Origin: JANNWF01 sp038205755 | Lineage (GTDB): Bacteria > Pseudomonadota > Gammaproteobacteria > Xanthomonadales > Xanthomonadaceae | Length of the DNA: 64,000 bases | Direction of reading: 5' to 3' | NCBI GenBank assembly: GCA_038205755.1 | Contig: JBBRBN010000004.1 | Span: 25,014 to 89,013 of the forward strand | Shown: piece by piece, positions 25,426-32,959 of the stretch | How the letters are laid out: each line of letters opens with the position of its first letter | Numbering within the stretch: position 1 is the stretch's first letter | Position numbers and translations under genes: made by a program | The notes under the pieces: model-generated | Told to the model about the DNA's origin: nothing | The model's database searches: none | Seen by the model: only the letters and a program-made list of their open reading frames with translations

Positions 25426-26327
25426 GACGATGCTCCGTTGGACGCTGCGGCAGGCGCCACAGCGGTAAGAAAATCCAGGATGGTCTGGGTGAACTGATCA
25501 TTGCGGTCACCGGCGACCATATGGGTGGCGTCGGCGATACAGACGTGACGTGCGTGGGGTACCAGCTGCAGGAACTCGGCCGTGGTGCGTTCGGACACCA
25601 GATCGCTGCGGCCGCCGCTGATCAGCAATGTTGGCGCGGTCACCGCGCGTGCCGCCGCCATCAACGCCTCCTGGTGGCGCTCGCCGCCGCGGGCAATCTC
25701 GTTCAGCAAGCGCGGATCCCAGTGCCAGACCAGGCGCCCGTCGTCTCTGCGGACCAGCAGGCTGCGCAGCTGCTCGGGCGTCTTGCGCGCGCGCCGATGC
25801 GGCAGGTAGGCGGCAATTGCTTCGGCGGCATGCTCAAAATCGCTGAAGCCCTGTGGATGGGCGCCCATGAAATCCAGAATGCGGTTGACGCCAGCGGCTT
25901 CCCAGCGCGGCGTGATGTCCACCAGCACCAGCGCCCGGAAGCGGCCGGGTCTGCGGCCTTCAGCGAAGAGTCCGAGCAGACCGCCCATTGATGCACCGAC
26001 CAGCGCCGGTGCCGGCCCGGACGACGTGGCCAGCGCGTCGAGATCGTCCACAAACTGGTCCATCGAGTAGACGAGTGCGGGCGGATTCCAGCCGCTTTCG
26101 CCGTGGCCGCGGCCGTCGGCGAATACGCTCCGGTAGCCCGCTGCAGCCAGCGATTCCGCACTGCTGCCCCACGCCTGCCGGGTCTGGCCGAAGCCGTGTG
26201 CGAACAGCACCGCCGGCGCCTGCAGGTGGCCGATCGATTCGACTGTGAGCGTCATGCCGTCCGGCCGCAGCAGCCGCGTGCACTCGGATGGCGGGGCGGT
26301 CGAGGCGGTGATCGGGAATGCGGCCAT
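25422..26327 (-). CDS. Alpha/beta hydrolase
   Basis: 301 residues with the fold's landmarks: oxyanion region LFAHGFGQTRQAWG, FADGRGHGESGW, nucleophile elbow GASMGG, acid GGRSDLVSE and the final histidine in DATHMVAGDRNDQF. Coupled by a 4-bp overlap to fadE and divergent from tetR, so it probably hydrolyses an ester or thioester in lipid metabolism (inference). Start ATG 26327 is supported by a -10-like element just upstream (26335-26340). ATG 26357 would lie inside the promoter. Confidence 0.88.
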   Translation of the reverse strand: MAAFPITASTAPPSECTRLLRPDGMTLTVESIGHLQAPAVLFAHGFGQTRQAWGSSAESLAAAGYRSVFADGRGHGESGWNPPALVYSMDQFVDDLDALATSSGPAPALVGASMGGLLGLFAEGRRPGRFRALVLVDITPRWEAAGVNRILDFMGAHPQGFSDFEHAAEAIAAYLPHRRARKTPEQLRSLLVRRDDGRLVWHWDPRLLNEIARGGERHQEALMAAARAVTAPTLLISGGRSDLVSERTTAEFLQLVPHARHVCIADATHMVAGDRNDQFTQTILDFLTAVAPAAASNGASS

Positions 26328-26334
26328 ACGGCGC

Positions 26335-26363
26335 AGTATGGGGGCGCCGAATGCCATTGTCAA
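26335..26363 (-). promoter_or_regulatory. Promoter of the hydrolase-fadE operon, possibly leaderless
   Basis: Minus strand TTGACA (26363-26358), a 17-bp spacer and CATACT (26340-26335). Only seven bases separate the -10 from the ATG at 26327, so transcription would begin at or next to the start codon. Confidence 0.6.
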
Positions 26364-26376
26364 TACGCATGCGTAT
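26363..26376. promoter_or_regulatory. Palindromic operator ATACGCATGCGTAT, probable TetR site
   Basis: A perfect 14-bp palindrome abutting the -35 hexamer of the hydrolase-fadE promoter, in the divergent gap 82 bp before the tetR start. Position and symmetry fit binding by a TetR dimer that represses fadE and probably its own gene. Confidence 0.65.
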
Positions 26377-26457
26377 GGTTGTTGGGCGTGAGGCTGCACA
26401 CGTTCGTGAAAATGCCGTGCAGCTTGCGTCCGCCTTGGGCGACGATAGACTCCTGCA

Positions 26458-27039
26458 ATGACCATTCTCGCCAACAAGCTGGAACGCACCCCGCGCCTGT
26501 CTGCGGATGACTGGGCGCAGGGCGCGCTGGATCTGCTGGCGGAAGCGGGCGTAGCCGGGGTAGCGGTGGAGCCGCTGGCGCGCCGCCTTGGAGTGACCAA
26601 GGGCAGCTTCTACTGGCACTTCCCGTCACGCGACGCCCTGCTTGCGGCGGCACTGGATCGCTGGGAGCAGACCGAGCTTGAGGAAGTCTTTGCGCGGCTC
26701 GAAGGCATCGAAGACCCCCGCGAGCGGATGCGCGAGCTGTTCCGGCGGGTGGCCGTCGAAGCCAAGGGTCACATCATCTACTCCGAGCTGCTGAAGGCGC
26801 TCGACCACCCGCTGGTGCAGCCGGTAATGGAGCGGGTGTCCAAGCGACGCCTGGACTACCTGGGGCTGTCGTTTCGCCAGATCGGTATGCCACGCGACGA
26901 GGCGCAGCAGCGCGCCCGGCTGACCTATGCGGCCTATGTCGGCTTCCTGCAGCTGTCGCTGCAGCTCAAGCAGCCGCGCCTGAGTCACGAGGATTTTGAT
27001 GACTATCTCGCGCACGTTGTGAATACCCTGATTCCCTGA
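26458..27039 (+). CDS. TetR/AcrR family transcriptional regulator
   Basis: 193 residues. The N-terminal HTH is clear: ALDLLAEAGVAGVAVEPLARRLGVTKGSFYWHFPSRDALLAAAL (about residues 22-66). The C-terminal ligand domain is helical and not specific. It is divergent from the hydrolase-fadE operon with a palindrome between them, so it is probably the local regulator responding to an acyl-CoA or related lipid (inference). Confidence 0.92.
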   Translation: MTILANKLERTPRLSADDWAQGALDLLAEAGVAGVAVEPLARRLGVTKGSFYWHFPSRDALLAAALDRWEQTELEEVFARLEGIEDPRERMRELFRRVAVEAKGHIIYSELLKALDHPLVQPVMERVSKRRLDYLGLSFRQIGMPRDEAQQRARLTYAAYVGFLQLSLQLKQPRLSHEDFDDYLAHVVNTLIP

Positions 27040-27344
27040 CATCCGGCCGCCTCGACCGCCGTTGAACGCCGGGCCGGCGCGCTCTTTTCCGCTGGCGCCA
27101 GCGATTGCAATGATTCGTTGGCACCTGCCGTCCCGAGCAGCCCGGGCTGACCGTCAGCCCTCTGTCGACGCGGCGGTCGCAGCCCGATTTCGGGGTGTTC
27201 TGTTCCACCGGTGGACATCGTTGGCCCGCCTGGGCCGGCTAGAATCGCCGTCCCGCGCCTGTCCCGTTTCGGCGCCGCCGTGCTACCTCGCACGCCTCCC
27301 AATGTCCCTAGTCCGGCCGCACTGGCCGAGGAGCGCTACTTCGC
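27040..27344. other. Intergenic region upstream of pckG
   Basis: About 305 bp without a believable gene. A TAGAAT hexamer occurs near 27240, but no well-spaced -35 accompanies it. The leader is GC-rich with several short palindromes. I see no riboswitch or attenuator pattern. Confidence 0.4.
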
Positions 27345-29102
27345 ATGGCCAGCCAGCTTGCTGCCTTGAACGAGTGGGTCGAAGCCACCGCCCGACTCAC
27401 CCAGCCGCAGTCGATTCACTGGTGTGACGGCTCCGACGCCGAGTACCGGATGCTGATCGAGGGCATGCTGGCGACCGGCGACCTGCTGGCCTTGAATCCG
27501 CAGACCCACCCGCGCAGCTACCTGCATCGCTCCGATCCGGGTGACGTGGCGCGGGTCGAGCACCTCACGTATGTGTGCACCCCGGAGCGTGACGACGCCG
27601 GTCCGAACAACCCATGGATGGCCCCGGACGAGGCGCACGCGAAAATGGACGCACTGTTCGCGGGCTGCATGCGCGGACGGACGCTGTACGTCGTTCCCTA
27701 CTGCATGGGGCCGATCGGATCGGAGCTGGCGCGCTGCGGCGTGGAGATCACCGACAGCGCTTACGTCGTCGCCAACATGCGCATCATGACGCGGATGGGC
27801 GCTGCTGCACTGGCTCGTATTGAACGTGAAGCGCATTTTGTACGCGGCCTGCACTCCATCGGCGAACTCGACCCGGCGCGCCGCTTCATCATGCATTTCC
27901 CGGCCGAGCTCAGCATCAAGTCCTACGGGTCGGGCTACGGCGGCAACGCGCTGCTGGGCAAGAAGTGCCACGCGCTGCGCATTGCCAGCCATCAGGCCCG
28001 CAGCGAGGGCTGGCTGGCCGAGCACATGCTGATACTCGGTGTCGAGACGCCGCAGGGCGAGACGCACTACATCGCGGCGGCGTTCCCTAGTGCCTGTGGC
28101 AAGACCAACCTGGCGATGTTGATTCCGCCGGCGGGCTACGGCGAGGCGGGCTGGAAAATCTGGACGGTTGGCGACGACATCTGCTGGATGCGGCCCGGCG
28201 CGGATGGCCGACTTTGGGCGATCAATCCGGAGGCCGGATTCTTCGGCGTCGCGCCGGGTACCAGCGAAAAGACCAACCCCAATGCGCTGGCGACGCTGGG
28301 CCACGATGCGATCTTCACCAATGTGGCGCTGACGGCGGACAACCAGCCCTGGTGGGAAGGCCTGCCGGGCCAGCCGGTGACCGATTGGCGCGGTCGCGAC
28401 TACGACCCCGCCAACGGACCCGCGGCGCATCCCAACTCGCGCTTCACGGTCAGCGCCAAGCAGTGTCCCAGCGTCAGCCCGCGCGCTGAAGATGCGCAGG
28501 GCGTGCCGCTGTCGGCCATCGTGTTCGGCGGCCGCCGGGAATCGCTGGTGCCGCTGGTCTTTCAGGCGCGCGACTGGCGCCACGGTGTGCTGGTGGGTGC
28601 CGCCATGGCGTCGGAAACGACCGCAGCGGCCACCGGCGCGGTCGGTGTGGTGCGTCGCGATCCGATGGCCATGAAGCCGTTCTGCGGCTACAACTTCGGC
28701 GACTATTGTGCGCACTGGCTGAGCTTTGACGTGGCTGGCGCAAAGCTGCCGCAGATCTTCCACGTCAACTGGTTCCGCAAAGGTGCTGACGGCGCCTTCC
28801 TTTGGCCGGGGTTCGGCGACAACCTGCGCGTTCTGGAGTGGATGCTGGCGCGCTGTGCCGGCGTTGTGCAGGCGGTACAGACGCCGATCGGCTGGGTGCC
28901 GCAGCCCCAGGATATCCAGCTGGACGGCTTGCCAATGGAGGCCTCGACGCTGGACCAGCTGCTGCAGGTGTCGGCGGCTGACTGGCAGCCGGAGTTTGCC
29001 GCCATCGACGCGTTCCTGACCGAGTTCGGCGACCGTGTGCCGACGGCGCTGCGCGACGAGTGCGCCCGCATCGTCGCGGAACTGGCCGCTGCGAACGACT
29101 GA
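27345..29102 (+). CDS. pckG: Phosphoenolpyruvate carboxykinase (GTP)
   Basis: Converts oxaloacetate to phosphoenolpyruvate with GTP, the gluconeogenic entry point. The 585 residues show GTP-class features: P-loop AAAFPSACGKTNLAMLIPP, NCT-like DGSDAEYRML near the start, metal-site SIKSYGSGYGGNALLGKKC, NPEAGFFGVAPGTSEKTNPN, and NWFRKGADGAFLWPGFGDN. It is unrelated to ATP-type PckA. It follows the fadE region, which is metabolically consistent with growth on fatty acids or acids. Confidence 0.96.
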   Translation: MASQLAALNEWVEATARLTQPQSIHWCDGSDAEYRMLIEGMLATGDLLALNPQTHPRSYLHRSDPGDVARVEHLTYVCTPERDDAGPNNPWMAPDEAHAKMDALFAGCMRGRTLYVVPYCMGPIGSELARCGVEITDSAYVVANMRIMTRMGAAALARIEREAHFVRGLHSIGELDPARRFIMHFPAELSIKSYGSGYGGNALLGKKCHALRIASHQARSEGWLAEHMLILGVETPQGETHYIAAAFPSACGKTNLAMLIPPAGYGEAGWKIWTVGDDICWMRPGADGRLWAINPEAGFFGVAPGTSEKTNPNALATLGHDAIFTNVALTADNQPWWEGLPGQPVTDWRGRDYDPANGPAAHPNSRFTVSAKQCPSVSPRAEDAQGVPLSAIVFGGRRESLVPLVFQARDWRHGVLVGAAMASETTAAATGAVGVVRRDPMAMKPFCGYNFGDYCAHWLSFDVAGAKLPQIFHVNWFRKGADGAFLWPGFGDNLRVLEWMLARCAGVVQAVQTPIGWVPQPQDIQLDGLPMEASTLDQLLQVSAADWQPEFAAIDAFLTEFGDRVPTALRDECARIVAELAAAND

Positions 29103-29148
29103 AGGCAAAAAGCGGTGACCGGAGCGAAGGCGCGTGTCCGGCGCAGCG

Positions 29149-29175
29149 CCAACTGACAAATTCGCAGGCGTCTAA
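29149..29175 (+). promoter_or_regulatory. Candidate ECF-type promoter upstream of the sigma factor gene
   Basis: A -35-like ccAACTga (29149-29156) is followed, 16 bp after AACT, by a -10-like TCTAA (29171-29175), resembling the GGAACTT / TCTAA pattern of extracytoplasmic sigma factors. It is 27 bp before the GTG start, as expected for autoregulation. Weak by sequence alone. Confidence 0.4.
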
Positions 29176-29201
29176 ACCTTTCCGTCTGGCGCGGCATCCA
29201 A

Positions 29202-29825
29202 GTGACTATGCTGCTTGCCACCTGCTCATCCCCACTGTCGCCTGCATTGGACTCGTCGCCGTCCATCGAACCGTCGCCGTTGCCCGCCGATCAGGACTGC
29301 ACGCCCGATCGGGATCTGGTGCGGCAGGCCAGCGCCGGCGACACCCGCGCGTTCGAGCGCCTGTATCGGCGGCACGTCAGGCGCGTGCACAGCGTGATCT
29401 GGCGCCTGATCGGCGGCGTCGATGCGCGTGCCGAGGAACTGGCGCAGGACACGTTTCTGCACGCTTGGCGGGGGCTGGCCGGGTTCCGCCTGGACAGCGC
29501 CTTTTCGACCTGGCTGCACCGGCTGGCGGTCAACACGGCGCTCATGGACCTGCGCGGCCGCGCCGGCGCCGAGGCGATGGAAACCGCTGCGGATGCACTG
29601 GATAGCATGATTGCCCCGGCGGTCCGGCACGATCTTGGGCTGGATCTCGAACGGCTGGTTGCGCGCCTGCCGCCGCGTGCCCGAGCGGTGCTGGTCCTGC
29701 ACGATGTGGAAGGCTGGAAGCACGCCGAGATCGGCGCGGCGCTGGGAATGGCCGTGGGCAGCTCCAAGGCGCAGCTGCACCGTGCCCGTGGACTATTGCG
29801 CGTCATGTTGGGAAGCGCCGAATGA
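29202..29825 (+). CDS. ECF RNA polymerase sigma factor (RpoE-like)
   Basis: 207 residues. Region 2 (AFERLYRRHVRRVHSVIWRLIGG...AEELAQDTFLHAWRGL) and region 4 (LPPRARAVLVLHDVEGWKHAEIGAALGMAVGSSKAQLHRAR) are both clear. The first ~35 residues are low-complexity Ser/Pro, so the true start could be later than GTG 29202 or ATG 29208. The stop overlaps the next gene by 4 bp (ATGA), the usual sigma/anti-sigma coupling. Confidence 0.9.
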   Translation: MTMLLATCSSPLSPALDSSPSIEPSPLPADQDCTPDRDLVRQASAGDTRAFERLYRRHVRRVHSVIWRLIGGVDARAEELAQDTFLHAWRGLAGFRLDSAFSTWLHRLAVNTALMDLRGRAGAEAMETAADALDSMIAPAVRHDLGLDLERLVARLPPRARAVLVLHDVEGWKHAEIGAALGMAVGSSKAQLHRARGLLRVMLGSAE

Positions 29826-30361
29826 ACCCGCCAAACGACGAACTCGACCTGCTGCGCCAGCTGCGGTCGCTGCCGCGCGAGCGCGAACCCGCGCGTGACC
29901 TGTGGCCGGATATCCAGGCGCGTCTGGCGCCAGCGGCGTCCAAGCGGCGGTTGCGATCGCGCAATGTCGCCCGCTGGCTGCTCGCTGCGGGCGTGGCGCT
30001 GGCCCTGTTGGCGGCGTTGCCGCCGGCGCTGCAAAGGCAGCAGGATGCGGTGATCGACCGCTCAGCGCAGGTCGACGGCGCCGGTCTGCGCGATGCGCTG
30101 ATTCGTCGCGAGGCCCAGGCAATGTCCGACGAGTACCGGATTGCGCTCGCTGCCCTCGAACCCCGAACGCTGCCGGCAGACCTGCTGCTGGCGTCGGACC
30201 AGCTGGATGCCAGCGCAGAGCAGCTGCTGGATGCGCTGCGTGAGCAGCCCGATGCGAGCTTTCTTCTCAACCGCCTGCGTAACACCTACGACCGGCGACT
30301 CAAGCTGGCCCGGCTGGCAGCGGCACAGGCGCCATCGTCCACGTTGGACGGCCACGGCTGA
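29822..30361 (+). CDS. Putative single-pass anti-sigma factor
   Basis: 179 residues with no family I can name. A cytoplasmic-type N-terminal segment (LDLLRQLRSLPREREPARDLW) precedes one transmembrane helix (~49-67, NVARWLLAAGVALALLAALP) and a periplasmic helical domain. Position, 4-bp overlap with the sigma gene and topology make an anti-sigma role likely. It lacks an obvious zinc-binding HxxxCxxC motif. Confidence 0.65.
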   Translation: MNPPNDELDLLRQLRSLPREREPARDLWPDIQARLAPAASKRRLRSRNVARWLLAAGVALALLAALPPALQRQQDAVIDRSAQVDGAGLRDALIRREAQAMSDEYRIALAALEPRTLPADLLLASDQLDASAEQLLDALREQPDASFLLNRLRNTYDRRLKLARLAAAQAPSSTLDGHG

Positions 30362-30401
30362 TGCGGCCGCCAATCGATCAGCCCACCCATCGAGCAAACT
30401 C

Positions 30402-31316
30402 ATGAAGACTGCATCGCTACTGCGGTTGCTTGTTCTGCTTGCGGCCGCGCCGCTGGCAATGGCGTCAACGCCCATCGAGGACAGTCGGCCGCTGGCGGCT
30501 GACGCAACGCTCGTGCTGGAGAACGTGAAGGGGCGGATAGCAGTCAACACCTGGGACCGGCCAGAGCTGCAGATTCGCGGTTCGCTGGGAGACGGCACTG
30601 ACGGTCTGGAGATCGATGGCAGCCCAGATCGGTTGAAGGTGCGGGTGAAATATCCCCAGGCGGGCGGCTGGTTTGGCGGCTGGGGTGGCACCTCTGCCGG
30701 GGACAGCGATCTGCAGATCACTGCGCCAGCGGGTATCAGCCTGGAGGTGAAGTCGGTGAGCGCGCGGGTCGAGGTGCGCGGGCTTGATGGTCCGCGGCTC
30801 AGCATCGAATCCGTCAGCGGCGACGTGGAGGTCAGCGCGGCCGCCAGGGACGTCTTCATCGAGACGGTTAGCGGGCGGCAGCGACTGGACGTGCGGGCTG
30901 CCGATGTCGCGATGGAATCGGTCAGCGGGACTATCGACCTGCGCGGCGCGGTTTCCGGTCGGATCTCGCTGGAGTCGGTGTCGGGGGCGTTGCGCCTGGA
31001 CACCGATCAACGGGTCGAGCGGATCAAGGCCGGGGTTGTATCAGGCGCGATTGACCTGCGCAGCGGCCTGCAGCCCGGCGGTCGAATCAGCGTCGAAAGC
31101 CTCAGCGGCAAGATTGTCCTGACGCTGCCCGCTGGAACCTCTGCCAAGGTAACGGCATCCAGCTTCACCGGCGCCATCCGCAGCTCGCATGGCGAGGTCA
31201 GAACCGAGAAGCACGGGCCGGGCGCCAGCCTGCAGACCACGCTTGGCGCGGGCGATGGCGTGATCGAGCTGGAAAACTTCTCCGGCTCCACCACCCTGCA
31301 GGCTGACGGGCGCTGA
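30402..31316 (+). CDS. Secreted DUF4097-type beta-strand repeat protein
   Basis: 304 residues with a signal peptide ending near Ala21 (APLAMA). The mature part is a run of short repeats of the form ISLESVSGxxxLR (ESVSGDVEV, ETVSGRQRL, ESVSGTIDL, ESVSGALRL, ESLSGKIVL), the DUF4097 right-handed beta repeat. It follows the sigma/anti-sigma pair, an association seen in many bacteria. Likely periplasmic or surface-linked, and perhaps the sensed or regulated partner. Function unknown. Confidence 0.82.
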   Translation: MKTASLLRLLVLLAAAPLAMASTPIEDSRPLAADATLVLENVKGRIAVNTWDRPELQIRGSLGDGTDGLEIDGSPDRLKVRVKYPQAGGWFGGWGGTSAGDSDLQITAPAGISLEVKSVSARVEVRGLDGPRLSIESVSGDVEVSAAARDVFIETVSGRQRLDVRAADVAMESVSGTIDLRGAVSGRISLESVSGALRLDTDQRVERIKAGVVSGAIDLRSGLQPGGRISVESLSGKIVLTLPAGTSAKVTASSFTGAIRSSHGEVRTEKHGPGASLQTTLGAGDGVIELENFSGSTTLQADGR

Positions 31317-31434
31317 GGTCCGCAGTCGGCGTGCTGCGGCTGCGTCCGAGCGCCGCCCGGTTCAGCCGGCGGCGCCGCTGTCGACGCAGATGCTGACGGT
31401 GTTCGTCGATAGTGTTCGACAGTGCCGTCAGTCA

Positions 31435-31447
31435 AGCAGCCTGTCGG
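31435..31447 (+). repeat. Dispersed AGCAGCCTGTCGG word, copy 2 (shorter)
   Basis: Thirteen bases identical to the 16-mer at 18561. It diverges at the two following bases. Confidence 0.5.
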
Positions 31448-31630
31448 CCACGGGTGGTCGAAGCGAAACGCTGGCTGCGGGAGGCCAGACAATCACGATT
31501 CTCACCCCCACCGCAGCGCGATGGGGCACGCATGGGCAGGATGATCTACGTGAGCACTGGGGCCGCGTAGACGGGTTTGCAGCCCCGCCGACCTGAGTCT
31601 GACAGGTTGCCAGCGCCAGGCTGCGCTCTG

Positions 31631-31660
31631 GATCAGGATCAGGATCAGGCTCAGGCTCAA
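31631..31660 (+). repeat. Hexanucleotide tandem repeat (GATCAG x3, GCTCAG, GCTCAA)
   Basis: Five contiguous 6-bp units in noncoding DNA downstream of the 31709 gene. A small potential slippage locus. Confidence 0.75.
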
Positions 31661-31708
31661 CCGAACGGCGAGCCCCGATTCAGGGCGCCATCCACTCCCT
31701 CAAAGCAA

Positions 31709-32677
31709 TCAGAGGTCCTGGTGGTAACGCACGTAGGGCGTGCGCGTTTCGGCATCTGGACGACGCGGCAGGGTGCTCAGCGGCCACTGGCTGGCGTCGG
31801 GTTGCCCAAGCAGACTGCGGGCGCCAACCGTAAGCTGGGCCTGCCATGGCGTCCGCCAGGAAACGCCGAGGTCGATATCGAACGAGCTTTGCGACCCATC
31901 ATCCGCGCTGAGGCCGGGCACCTCGATCAAGCGGCCGGTGATGCGTCCGGACACGGCGCCGTAGCCACCCTCGAGACTGAGCGCCGTGCTGTCCCACCGC
32001 AGCGGAACGCCGATCAGCAAGGGTGAGCCGGCAAATGTGCGAGCAAGCGAGCCGTCGATTCTCAGCCAGCCGGCGTCGCCGAGTCGCCGGGTGCCGCTCA
32101 GGTTCACCTGCTGCGACTCCAGCGAGAAGTGGTCCGCAAGCAGCAGCGGCGACGGTGTCGAGCCCAACGGACGCAGTGCCTCGGCCAAGGCATCCGGGGT
32201 CGCGTCAAGACGCGTGTCCAGCCACGCCAGTCCAAAGCGCAGATCGAGGTCACCGTCGGCCGATTGCCACCCCGTGTTCAGTCCGATACGCCGCCCAAGG
32301 TTGCTCAACATGGGATCAGTGGCGCCGACGTCGGCGAGCAGGCAGTGGTCGCCGAGCGATCCCAGTGCAGCCGCCAAGCCAATATTGCCGCGACATAGCA
32401 GCGCCAGGCCGGGCTGGCTGTCGAGCAGGAGATCAGCGCTGATCCGCTTGCCGCCGCCGAGTTGGACCCGCAGTCCGCCAGAAGCGGGCGGCGTCAGCAC
32501 ACGATCAAGCGCACGGGCGGACGCGGCATCCTGGCTGCCATCCAGCAACAGCAGTGCCTCGACACGGCCACTTTCCTGACTGAGCACCGGCAGCACGCGC
32601 AGCGACTCGGCCGCTGCATTGGCGGACACAAATGCGAGCGCAGCAAGCAATGGCCAAGCCTGGCGCAACCTACGCAC
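31709..32677 (-). CDS. Exported protein, probable outer-membrane beta-barrel; unrecognised family
   Basis: About 322 residues if GTG 32677 is used (MRRLRQAWPLLAALAFVSA, a good signal peptide with ANAAAES cleavage region). A TTG at 32692 would add five residues. The mature protein has alternating hydrophobic/polar strands (LDLRFGLAWLDTRLD, WLRIDGSLART, ALSLEGGYGAVSGRITGRLI, FDIDLGVSWRTPWQAQLTVGARS), and ends YVRYHQDL with aromatic spacing suggesting an outer-membrane barrel. I do not recognise the family. Monocistronic. Confidence 0.6.
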   Translation of the reverse strand: MRRLRQAWPLLAALAFVSANAAAESLRVLPVLSQESGRVEALLLLDGSQDAASARALDRVLTPPASGGLRVQLGGGKRISADLLLDSQPGLALLCRGNIGLAAALGSLGDHCLLADVGATDPMLSNLGRRIGLNTGWQSADGDLDLRFGLAWLDTRLDATPDALAEALRPLGSTPSPLLLADHFSLESQQVNLSGTRRLGDAGWLRIDGSLARTFAGSPLLIGVPLRWDSTALSLEGGYGAVSGRITGRLIEVPGLSADDGSQSSFDIDLGVSWRTPWQAQLTVGARSLLGQPDASQWPLSTLPRRPDAETRTPYVRYHQDL

Positions 32678-32916
32678 GACGACGGGCTCCAAGGACGACG
32701 ATGGTCAACCTTGGAGCGGCGCCGGGGCGCGGAGTTCCGAGCGTTGACCAACTGGGACCAGAACAATACTGGAATTACAGTTGCTTAACAATTACATTGA
32801 ATGTCATCTGTTCACACAAGCGAAGGTCCGTAGGTATCGCTTACCGGCGAGGGCTGCGGCCGGCAATCGGAACCATAGCGGTTCACCAAAGACCGGGTGG
32901 CCTTGATCCGTTCGAA

Positions 32917-32932
32917 GTCCGACAGGCTGCTA
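32917..32932 (-). repeat. Dispersed 16-mer TAGCAGCCTGTCGGAC, copy 3 (inverted)
   Basis: Exact reverse complement of 18561-18576. It lies 28 bp before the start codon of the GGDEF/EAL gene. Confidence 0.6.
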
Positions 32933-32959
32933 GACTCGCCCGGGAAGAAAGGGGGCAGC

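Larger units (their letters stand above)
31317..31708. other. Intergenic region with repeat remnants
   Basis: About 390 bp between the DUF4097 gene and the convergent envelope protein gene. It holds a 13-base copy of the dispersed AGCAGCCTGTCGG word and a short hexamer tandem array, listed separately. The open frame at 31390-31596 resembles nothing. Confidence 0.5.

Noticed and set aside
27062..27427. Plus-strand frame of 121 codons upstream of and into pckG
   Set aside because: Overlaps the clear pckG start in another frame, and shows no domain or SD.
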